In this document: piece after piece, positions 54,401 to 61,728 of the stretch
Layout: every line of letters begins with the position of its first letter
Numbering within the stretch: the first letter of the stretch is position 1
Assembly: GCA_024345305.1 (NCBI GenBank)
Contig: BRON01000022.1
Span: 1-64,000 of the forward strand
DNA from: Mrakia gelida
Taxonomy: Eukaryota; Basidiomycota; Tremellomycetes; Cystofilobasidiales; Mrakiaceae
DNA length: 64,000 nucleotides
Direction of reading: 5' to 3'
Program-made: the position numbers and the translations under genes
Notes under the pieces: model-generated
What the model was told of the DNA's origin: nothing
The model's database searches: none
Seen by the model: only the letters and a program-made list of their open reading frames with translations

Positions 54401-55723
54401 GTTTTTCCTCCATGACTTTCCTACCAGCAAGACTTCCCCATTCTTCCTGAATGTGCAACCCTGCTGAGAGAACTCGACCGTCGCGCCTCTGGCCGTCAGC
54501 TGCCCAATGGAGATGAGGTTCGGGAAATTTGGGATGAAGTAGACGTCATGAATGATCGTCTTCCTCTTTCGATTCCCAACGGTCGCGATGACTTTCAGAT
54601 TGCCGATTCCGACCGTTTTGATGACTTTGCTGCTGGCGACTTTGACTGAGGTTTCGAAGGGTTTGTAGTCGCTCAGCTTGCTACGGTCGTTGCAGATGTG
54701 ATTGGAGCATCCACTATCGGCAATCCAATCCTCCTCGGCAACGGCGAGAACTGTCTCGTCGTCACCTACCCCTGCGGCCGCTGAGAACCCCCAATCCCCC
54801 GAACTCGAGCTCGTCGAGTTGGCTTCCTCCTTCCAACGCCCACCTCCTTCCTTCCTAAACCTTCCTCCCTTCTTCCCACCCTTCCTATCCTTCGGCTTCC
54901 CAACTACGTCCCAACATTCCGCCTTGAAGTGTCCCTTCTTCCCGCAGTGGTGACATTTTGCGTCCACCTTGTCAACCTTCATCGCCGAATCTTCCTTTGG
55001 AGTGACGTCCGATCGTGAGGTTTTGGTGCGGGTGTGGGTGAGTAGAGCGGTGGTGACTACTTTTGGTGTGAGCTCTTTTCCGGATTCTTGGTAGGTGAGG
55101 GAGAGGACGTCGGAGAAGGTTTCGAGCGATTTGGGGAGACCTGCGAGGAACTGAAGGGCGAGCTGTTCTGGGTTCTTGACGATGTCCATGCCGAGAGTCG
55201 TCGCCTCTTCGAGGATTTCTTCGAATTCGTCAATGTATGACTGTACCGACGAATTCTCATCCATGCGGAGGTCTCGGAGCTTTCGTTGAATCATCATCTT
55301 CCCTGCTGTTCCTTCGACTCGATGAGCGACTTTAAGCGTTTCCCAGGCTTCGCTCGCGAGCTCAGCCGAGGAGATTTTCATCAGCTCTCGGTCGCTCACG
55401 GCCATCTGGATCCTGTGGAGTGCGAACTCGTTTCGAGCATCCCAGTCGTCTTGCTTCGCGAGAAGCTCTTCGCTTCCCAAGGGAAGGGGAACTTCCTCGG
55501 GCTTCTCCGAGGTTGAGCTCGTCCTTTTTCCTTCCCTGCCTTCGTCGCCTCTTTCTGGTCGCTTCTCTTGTCCGAGGACCAGAGACTTGCACTTGGATTC
55601 TGCTAGAGCAATCATCATGCGGATAGACCAGGTCTGGTAGTTTCGACTGTCCAGAGGCTCCAGCTTGAAGAAACGATGCGTCTCAAGACGAGGGGTGGTG
55701 TTGGTGTTTTTCGAGGTCGACAT
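51488..55723 (-). CDS. Gag-Pol polyprotein of copia family 1, copy B (1,411 aa)
   Basis: The same protein as in copy A: zinc knuckle at about 256-269, protease DSG near 338, integrase HHCC and DD35E, YVDDF at about 1074-1078, RNase H. Intact from ATG 55723 to a stop contributed by the 3' LTR. Two full-coding copies in one window imply recent activity or recent segmental copying. Confidence 0.97.
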   Translation of the reverse strand: MSTSKNTNTTPRLETHRFFKLEPLDSRNYQTWSIRMMIALAESKCKSLVLGQEKRPERGDEGREGKRTSSTSEKPEEVPLPLGSEELLAKQDDWDARNEFALHRIQMAVSDRELMKISSAELASEAWETLKVAHRVEGTAGKMMIQRKLRDLRMDENSSVQSYIDEFEEILEEATTLGMDIVKNPEQLALQFLAGLPKSLETFSDVLSLTYQESGKELTPKVVTTALLTHTRTKTSRSDVTPKEDSAMKVDKVDAKCHHCGKKGHFKAECWDVVGKPKDRKGGKKGGRFRKEGGGRWKEEANSTSSSSGDWGFSAAAGVGDDETVLAVAEEDWIADSGCSNHICNDRSKLSDYKPFETSVKVASSKVIKTVGIGNLKVIATVGNRKRKTIIHDVYFIPNFPNLISIGQLTARGATVEFSQQGCTFRKNGEVLLVGKSWRKNLWRLEIEPKPDDADQTEDKISKETSTALVINETATADQAVLLHRRLGHASVTAMRRLSADGVIPKINEEDLIKIKEAPCVVCLKGKQHKSPFHDSTSRSSTPLARVHTDLQGPMPVESITRKRYMMAIWDDATNFHWTYALERKSEALETFKVWKTQVEKERDQKVKVLRSDNGGEFTSDAFKAYLKKEGIKAETTIPATPEQNGKVERGNRTLEEKITCLLHDSENLPGERRRFWVEAMMTATYLINRLPSSPNRGKTPYEAYYEIKPPLTHLRTFGSIAYAHNPDRQKHESKTIQTILLGYGEDHGKKAYRLLRTDTGKIHYSRNVEFDEQLPQNSLGGKMVTLDLTAPRIEEVEEDADIPDVVPLKPPTPKQPKPSWEYVPVVDQDVVDDSGSYGRGMRNRKREVQPEEFANFVRLAQPETTPDLAALPEPAVPSSTKEALSSPHSAFWKQAMDAEMESMEANGVWELTELPLHAKAVGGRWVYALKRDKEGKVEKFKARWVAKGYTQRDGIDYNETYAPVLHLNSFRTFLTIAAREDLELRQGDFKTAFLTARLVETVYMDQPTGYETRGEGGKKLVAHLLKAIYGLKQSPLAFANHSRSFFTTIDLEVLEADTCLYVGWKDKKRRMLIQYVDDFAVAASSEREVDEIMRLTREAFTIDDRGDLSDGLMLGMEVKRDRSRRTITLSQSRYVKEVLSRFDTSTLRPARTPMDEHKQLMIEQDLSKQDLERVNQSRYLQAVGSLMYLMVCTRPDLAFSVGVVSRFSSDPREIHWSAIHRIFRYLAGTSHLGLVLGGNQEAPLLEMWTDADYAGDHETRRSTTGYVVKLYGSTVVWASRRQRAISKSSTEAEFIALSQGAQNLLWLSKLVSQLGYEVPTIPVHVDNQSAITTTQNGRHSERTKHIDIAYKYGRELYQNKTIALSFCPTDAMTADIFTKALGREKFEKHRRSLGVRDKDEDAADLIEWEC

Positions 55724-55746
55724 GGTTTCTTGATGAGCTTTGAGGG

Positions 55747-55767
55747 GAGCGGTTCAGACTCTTAATC
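55747..55767 (-). other. Primer-binding site, copy B
   Basis: Same half-tRNA-Lys complement as in copy A, directly adjacent to the 5' LTR. Confidence 0.65.
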
Positions 55768-56073
55768 TGTTGTGGGGTTTCGGCTCTGGAGGAGGATGGT
55801 CTTCAGTACAAGTTATATATAAAAGAGATATAGTAGCGAGAGACGGTAGAACTCACCTGGAGGAGGATGGTCTTCAGTACAAGTGAAGAACCTCCTCCTC
55901 TCAGTGCGAGCTCTCCTTATATACTCTACGAGAACCCTCCGCAGTACCTATGACGTATCTACTGTTACAAGAGATGACTAAGCTACCTACGGAGAAACTA
56001 CTAGAAAGATGGAGAAGAGAGAAGGTGCTAGAAAGACTCGACGCGGCTCGTCTCAGTGACGCACTTCTCAACA
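55768..56073 (-). repeat. 5' LTR of copy B
   Basis: 306 bp with TATATAAGG (55916-55924) and putative intron 55786-55856. Confidence 0.94.
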
Positions 56074-57570
56074 CTTCTCGGGGAAGTCGACGCGTCCCTG
56101 ATTTTATCCCTTCTTTCCCTTCCCATTTTAGACTCTGCTCTCTGTTCGTGGAGCTCTTTCTTCCCAATCTACTGATTCCATTGGATCCCCTTTGTAATCC
56201 GCTCTTCTCCCTTACATATCCTAATCCTCTTCAAGATCGCTCGTCACCTTCTGGTCTGCCATCGAGTTTGTGCTGCGCTAGCTTCTTTTTCCCCGTCTGA
56301 GTAGGTTTTTCCGCTGATCTCTTTTTTTCATACCCCTCGTATCCTCGAACGACCATCGTGCTGACCTGGTTCTTTTTCGCTCGTCGCGTCGTCGTCGTCC
56401 TTGAACAGAACCGCCCTCGCTTCCCAAGCCGCCTTGAAGAAACTCGGTAAGCGTAACAAAAAACCTTTACATCATCAGTCGAGGCACCTGTTTCTTACTG
56501 GGCCGTTTCCGTTGACGAGAAGCACTGATGAGTTCTTTGTTCTTCCTTTACCTCGTGCTCATAGCGATCCCGTGGAGGTTTGTTTTCCTTACTTAGGTTT
56601 CGTTCGAGTTACGGGTCGTGCTCGCTCCCATTCTCCTTATCTTATTCTCGGTCGATAAACCTCACTTCTTTGCTGCCACAGAAAAGATATCGAGAAGAGG
56701 AGGGAAGTTGACCGATGAGAGCGTCATACCTCGGGACGGTTCTAAAACGACGAGTTCTGAGAACTGTTGAATACGGTGAATTTAGTGCGTCCAGGTAACA
56801 AGTTGACCTATCGGTTCTCTGTCTTTTCTCACTTTGTTTATGCTTCGCAATTTCTTCGCGACTTCCACGTTGAACTTTCCAGTGGTGACACGACACTCTT
56901 TCCTTTAATTAAGGACCCTGATCGTTTCGCTTAGATTACGATTCCACTTGCGCAACCTATCTTTCCAAAACGAGAAGTTACAACTCCTGTTGTTCTTGAA
57001 GCGGCTAATATGAGGGGTCCAGGGAGGAAATGGGAAAGGGAGAGGAGCGATGGCGGAAGGGAAGATGAGATGATGAAGAGCCGCGCAGGTACCTGTCGAC
57101 GAGGATGGTGTAGCAGAGGCGTTGCGCCATGATGATGGGAGGCTAAAGGGAAGCGACCTCGAAGGGTCCGATGGGGGATCTTGTAGTAGTAGCCTCGACC
57201 GGGCTACAAGACGGGTAGTGGACCTCTCTTCTATCGAGTGGAAGAGTTTTGGGGCTGGGACGGGAAGGGATCCCTACAGCAGTTGTGAGAAAGAAGAAAC
57301 ACAGAGGAGGAGCAAAAGACAGCCTGTCGTTTTCATTCCTTATGGAGGGCCCAGAAGACGGATGGTCATTAATGTGATGCCGACTAAGGGGCAAAGTATC
57401 ATCGAGCTAATAATTCAGAAGCGCCGCCACAAGTGTGTCGAGCATCTTTAAACGACCTGTATCGCAAGACGAGACACGACGCACCTCGCGCAAGAATGGT
57501 CGTTCGATTTGCATCTCAGCTTCGGAACCACGTCTCCTCTCAAGTTTACATTTGTTCGGCTCAACCCATC
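56074..57570. other. Mostly non-coding; remnants of repeats
   Basis: No gene resolved. A fragment related to LTR family 5 (CGCAACCTATCTTTCC, 56951-56966) and one palindrome repeat (57313-57332) are present. A possible short exon before GTAAGCG at about 56447 (AALKKLG) has no partner. Confidence 0.4.
57313..57332. repeat. Palindrome repeat, class B
   Basis: CAAAAGACAGCCTGTCGTTT then TCATTCCTTATGGAGGG; the next 50 bp (AAGACGGATGGTCATT) match those of the copy at 48.8 kb. Confidence 0.6.
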
Positions 57571-57573
57571 CGT

Positions 57574-57801
57574 TGTTGAAAGGGACGACGAGCGGGCAGT
57601 CGCGCCGAGTTGTTTCTAGAACGTTATATATGTACCTCTCTCTCTTCTATAGGTTTCTATCCAGTTATGTCATATAGTTCCTTCTAGTAGGTTCCACGAA
57701 ATCGACCCATAGGTATATAAGCTCGCGAACCTCGCAGAGAGTTGCTCTTCAGTTGTACTGACGAGCATCTCTCTTCAGCGAACAACACCCACCTTCTAAC
57801 A
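57574..57801 (+). repeat. 5' LTR of copia family 3, lacking the LTR intron
   Basis: TGTTGAAAGGGACG ... TTCTAACA, with TATA box GGTATATAAG near 57711. The leader reads GAGTTGCTCTTCAGTTGTAC ... CTCTTCAGCGAAC without interruption, where the related LTR at 60.05-60.34 kb has an extra 72 bp bounded by GT and AG. Confidence 0.88.
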
Positions 57802-57822
57802 GATTAAGAGTCTGATCCGCTC
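57802..57822 (+). other. Primer-binding site of family 3
   Basis: GATTAAGAGTCTGATCCGC, one base different from the family 1 site, again matching the tRNA-Lys(CUU) anticodon arm. Confidence 0.6.
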
Positions 57823-57874
57823 AACAGCAAACGCTCAAGCTCAACATCAACAACAACAAGAACCCTCAAGCACC

Positions 57875-58861
57875 ATGTCGACTACCGCCTCTTCCGAGAA
57901 GAACCTTAGGCTCTTTAAGCTGGACCCGCTTGATGGCCGAAACTACCAGACGTGGGCTATAAGGATGTTGAAAGCGTTGTCAGAGACAAACTGCAAGTCT
58001 TTGGTCCTCGGACTGGAAAGACGTCCACAAAGGACCGAGAGGACGGGTGAGGGGGCCGGGAGCGCCCTCACGCCCGAGTCTCAAGCTGAGATAGACGATT
58101 GGAACTCTCGAAACGAGTTTGCTCTTCACCGTATCCAGATGGCGGTGAACGACCGAGAGCTGATGAAAATCTTCCAAGTCGAAAACGCTAGCGAAGCGTG
58201 GGAGATCCTGAAAACCGCTCATCGCGTTGAGGGAGCAGCGGGAAAGATGATGATCCAGCGAAAACTCCGAGATCTTCGAATGGACGAGGGATCTTCAGCT
58301 CAGAAGTACATTGAAGAGTTTGAAGAGATTCTCGACGAAGCTACAGTCCTCCAGATGGACGTTCTGAAGAATCTGGAGCAGCTCGCTCTTCAGTTCCTCG
58401 CAGGTCTTCCCAAGTCGCTCGAAACCTTCTCCGACGTTCTGTCCCTCCAATACCAAGAATCAGGAAAGGAGCTTACCCCCAAATCAGTCACCACAGCCCT
58501 CCTAGCCAACATCAGAACCAAATCGTCAGAGTCCGACGACGTCGTCAAGGGAGAAGACTTAGCGATGAAGGTCGACAAGGTGAAGGCAGCGTGCCATCAC
58601 TGCGGGAAGAAGGGGCATTTCAAATCGGAATGCTGGGATCTACATGGGAAGCCCAAGAGAGGGAAGGGAGGATCAGGTCGGAAGGAAAAGAAGGAAGGGA
58701 AACGCGAGGAAGCGAACAGCGCGTCGCAGAGGAACGACTGGGGATTGGCGACGATCACGTCACTCAACGACGAGGAGATAGCCCTCTCCGTCGCCGAGAA
58801 CTTCTGGATAGCCGATAGGGGATGCAGCAATCACTGGATGGGCCGCACGCGCTGGATCTGA
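57875..58861 (+). CDS. Gag with partial protease of copia family 3 (328 aa, truncated)
   Basis: ATG at 57875. FKLDPLDGRNYQTWAIRM and the zinc knuckle CHHCGKKGHFKSEC (about 241-254) are clear. The protease motif reads IADRGCSNH, where DSG has become DRG, so the active site is altered. The frame ends GRTRWI in unrelated sequence. Could still give a nucleocapsid-like Gag but no enzymes. Confidence 0.85.
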   Translation: MSTTASSEKNLRLFKLDPLDGRNYQTWAIRMLKALSETNCKSLVLGLERRPQRTERTGEGAGSALTPESQAEIDDWNSRNEFALHRIQMAVNDRELMKIFQVENASEAWEILKTAHRVEGAAGKMMIQRKLRDLRMDEGSSAQKYIEEFEEILDEATVLQMDVLKNLEQLALQFLAGLPKSLETFSDVLSLQYQESGKELTPKSVTTALLANIRTKSSESDDVVKGEDLAMKVDKVKAACHHCGKKGHFKSECWDLHGKPKRGKGGSGRKEKKEGKREEANSASQRNDWGLATITSLNDEEIALSVAENFWIADRGCSNHWMGRTRWI

Positions 58862-59068
58862 ATTTCTCCGCGATCCAGGTCTTGATCTCGAATGAAGCCG
58901 TGAACGAGGTTGGCGCCGAGCGGTTCGAACGAGGACAGACGGATGAACGGTTTGCTCTTTCACGATGACCTAGGTAGATCATCGGAACGGGAAAGGTAAG
59001 CGAGCCAGTAAATGTATATTCTAGAATAACAATGCGGAGATATCTCACTTTGCGTTTCCCCCCTCGAG

Positions 59069-60020
59069 CTAGACATCCAACAATCCCTCCGTGTTCAGGA
59101 CACTGAGCCCCCTAGACATGTACATGTCAGGGAATCACGTCGCGTCGCGTTCCACTCCGGATCTTCCCTTTCTTACGCTTTGTACTTAGTCATGGTTCTC
59201 TCTACTTTTTCCAATACTTAGTATTGTTCTTTCGGCTTCCTTCGCTTTCTCCCCGTAGTCTATAGTTGTCTCCGTTCTTTCGTCATCTTCCTTGCGTAAT
59301 AGCTCTTTCTAGAACGTTCCCCCGTCCCTAGTATATAAGGGCCTTTTGCCCGCCTCTCTTTTGTTCCCTATCTTAAATCACCTTTGGATCTTACCTCGCC
59401 TCGTTCCTCCTAAGCACCCGACCTCTCGACACCCTCGTGCCTCGCTCGGTCCTCGCAGTACAGCTCGATCGTGAAAGGCAGGTGATGCCGTGCGTGTAAA
59501 ACTTGAAGGTATCGATCGACCTTGATCTCGGCAAGAGGGAACTTGTCACACTCTGAAATGCGAGGAGAACGAGGAAAGTCAGCAGTTGTCCAGAATGGGA
59601 AGGGATATGTGCTCACCAATCCGGAGTTGACGATTGAGTTGGAAGAGACTGCGTTGGTCTCTCTTCTGCTCCCATAAGGCGAGGACCTTTTCGTAGGTTT
59701 GAGGACGGGAGAAGAGCCCAGTAGGCTCGTTTGAGCGAGAGCGTTTGCGAGAGGTGGTAGGGATGATGTTGAAGGAGGGGATGGAAGGAAGGACACCTGC
59801 GGGGAAAGCGACAGGTCTGAATGTGAATGGGGTGGTGATGATGCTGGTGATCCGAGGAGGAAGGGCGAAGGCGATATCAGAGATAACGTTGGTTACGCTG
59901 GCAGGCTTGACTCTGGGAAGGTAGGGGGAGGAGGAGGAGGAAGGTACCAAGCGAGGAGATGTCGAGCGTGCGGTTCTAGAAAAGTTGGAAGGGCAGAAGC
60001 CTCAAGAAGGGTGGTGAGGA
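59069..60020 (-). pseudogene. Copy 3 of the repeated uncharacterised gene family, split by a solo LTR
   Basis: An exon ending at a GTGAGC donor (59611-59616) reads FALPPRITSIITTPFTFRP ... TYEKVLALWEQKRDQ ... NRQLRI. It joins in phase to an exon starting at 59552 (ECDKFPLAEIKVDRYLQV ... HHLPFTIELY). At that point (59462) a solo LTR interrupts. Beyond it the frame resumes at 59124 as MSRGLSVLNTEGLLDV and stop (59069-59071). Upstream, a TCC-rich tract shifts the frame relative to EASALPTFLEPHARHLLAW. No known domain. Confidence 0.55.
59125..59457 (+). repeat. Solo LTR, family 4, with perfect TSD
   Basis: 333 bp, TGTCAGGGAATCACG to GGTCCTCGCA, flanked by GTACA on both sides (59120-59124, 59458-59462). 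TATATAAGG near 59332. It lies inside a coding exon. Confidence 0.9.
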
Positions 60021-60049
60021 AGGTGATGACTTCGGTATCGGTATTGGCG

Positions 60050-60338
60050 CTGCAGAGAGATGCTGGTCAGTACAAAGTATATATACCAGTAGTACGTAGA
60101 GTAGCTAAAGCTAGAATTTACCTGCATAAATATGCTCTTCAGTCCAAGTGAAGAGCAACTCTCTGCGAGGTTCGCAAGCTTAGATACCTATGGGTCAAGT
60201 TCGTGGAAACTACTAGAAGGAACTAAAGACTACGCTATGAGGTAGCTAGATAGAAACCTATAGAAATGAGAGAGAGGTAGACAGGAAACGTTCTAGAAAC
60301 ATCTCGGCGCGACTGCCTGCTCGTCGTCGCTTTCAACA
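60050..60338 (-). repeat. LTR of copia family 3 containing the LTR intron (truncated)
   Basis: In sense it starts TGTTGAAAGCGACG at 60338 and aligns with the 57.57-kb LTR to the leader. It then carries 72 extra bp (60050-60121) beginning GTAAATTC and ending CTCTGCAG, with a branch-like CTGAC about 20 nt before the AG. The alignment continues only as CGCC, so the last 30 bp of the LTR are missing. Confidence 0.8.
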
Positions 60339-60339
60339 A

Positions 60340-60990
60340 AACAGAGGTCAGCGAGTTGGTTCCTCCTTTCCTCTTATGGTTAAGGCCTCACATGAACCAG
60401 CTGGGAAAAGAGACTATGATACCTACCTTTCCAGATTGTGAAGCGGTCTTGGCCAAGTTGAGAGCGGACTCGATTCTGTGGGTAAAAAAAAAACGGTAGA
60501 ATGGCCTCCTCGATAAGGGCCTTGACCTCAGTGGCAGCGAGATGCGCAGGGTGAAAAAATCTGCAGCGCGGAGAGCAGTAACGAGGGATCTATGTATCGA
60601 CGGCACAGCAATCAGCACGTAACTTTAGACAAAAGATGGAGAAGAGGAGAGTCGCGCAACGGTTGTTTCCGGTGATGATGATGGTACAAGCTCCACTCCT
60701 TTGTCCGTCAAAGACCTGTCAAGCAGACTGTACCCCCTCTTACGAATAACAGAAACAAAAGGAAAGAAAGCCGGCCAGCTCGAGCCACGGCGACTCGACT
60801 ACGAGGAGATCACCAAACGACTCAAGTTCCCTTTCGTTCTTTCGGAGGCTGCAAAGTCGTGCGTGCCAACCGCTCTTCACCTCTTCTCCCCTCCTTTGAG
60901 CCCCGTCCACCCAACCTGCCCACAAATTGTCCCCATCCTCAATCAATCACCTCCTTCCCGCGTCCCGCGCTTTCGCTTCGTCGTTCGTCG
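60340..60990. other. Region with one exon-like frame, otherwise empty
   Basis: A plus-strand frame at about 60701-60865 reads KDLSSRLYPLLRITETKG ... LDYEEITKRLKFPFVLSEA and runs to a possible GTGCGT donor. It is not recognisable, and may belong with the phosphatase relic to its right. Confidence 0.3.
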
Positions 60991-61471
60991 AATAGCGTCG
61001 CTCACTGCGGGAACCACGAACTCTCAGCCTCCCAAGAACCCTTCATGTCCATCTCGAGCGAACAAGCGGGGATGGTGCTCTGGACGGGGGATTTGCATCG
61101 TGAGTGCGACGTTGACTTCGTCCCTCTGACCTCGAACTGACTTCCCTCCTCTCGCCTCTCCCCTCACCCACCACCTCCCTCTCTCCGCTTCACCACGCTC
61201 ACTCCGCTCGCCAGATCGATTCGACCTCCCCGACGAAGAAGGCTGGGCTCTCGTCAAGAACAAGGACGTCAAGGCTCTCCTGCTGAAAGATCAACTACAA
61301 AAGGGAGATCGGGAGGGTTTTCGCTGGGTTCGAGGAGGGGAAGATCAGCTTCCCGCCGTGAGTGCTCGTGATCGAGAAGAGGTGGGAGCAGAGGGACCGC
61401 ATCGAGCTGACCTTTCGGATATCCAGTGGGTTTGCGCTGGAACGGAACGAGCGAACGCTGACCTCGCTCAC
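60990..61471 (+). pseudogene. Inositol polyphosphate 5-phosphatase relic, cut by a copia element
   Basis: An exon ending at GTGAGT (61100) reads GMVLWTGDLH. It joins in phase over an intron to HRFDLPDEEGWALVKNKDV ... LLLKDQL (from 61215). These match the WxGDLNYR(I/F)DLP and DQL motifs of the 5-phosphatase catalytic domain. After DQL the frame slips by one base near 61305, then reads REIGRVFAGFEEGKISFPP to a GTGAGT donor at 61358, the conserved GFxEGxIxFxP motif. The next short exon (61427-61471) ends where the family 2 element begins. The frameshift and the insertion make it a pseudogene. Confidence 0.7.
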
Positions 61472-61698
61472 TGTTGTTGGGTCGTCCACTTGAGCTTAGG
61501 GATGTCTGCAGGATGTGGTTCAAAGCTTGTTGTATAAAGCTAGCTACTCGAAAGGTTTATATACTATGGAAATGGTCACGTGATCTGAAGGTAGCTTACA
61601 AAGCTGTTTACGAAGAATGGTTACTAACAAGGGGACTGAACGAGACGCGTTACTAAGCTACCACGTAAGACCTCTCTGCGAGTCGCCACCTTCCAACA
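61472..61698 (-). repeat. 3' LTR of copia family 2, copy B
   Basis: 227 bp, the reverse complement of the copy A LTR throughout as far as I can compare. Confidence 0.94.
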
Positions 61699-61728
61699 CT
61701 CCCACTCGACGAGCTGAGAGCCCTTCCT

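Larger units (their letters stand above)
51188..56073 (-). mobile_element. Ty1/copia retrotransposon, family 1, copy B (complete, 4,886 bp)
   Basis: Same length and orientation as copy A, and the encoded polyprotein is identical in every position I compared. LTRs are 51188-51493 and 55768-56073. The flanks are AAGCT (left) and CTTCT (right), so there is no target duplication. This suggests formation by recombination between elements or a later rearrangement rather than simple integration. Confidence 0.96.
57574..58861 (+). mobile_element. Copia family 3, truncated (5' LTR, gag, start of protease)
   Basis: A 228-bp LTR (57574-57801), PBS and a gag frame are present. Homology to copia stops near 58840, shortly after the protease site, and unrelated sequence follows. 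No integrase, RT or 3' LTR. Related to family 1 by PBS and Gag sequence. Confidence 0.9.

Noticed and set aside
58855..59048. Plus-strand text (ALDLNFSAIQVLISNEAVNE) after the truncated copia gag
   Set aside because: Looks protein-like but is only about 40 codons, has no start or splice sites and no family I recognise; not called as a gene.
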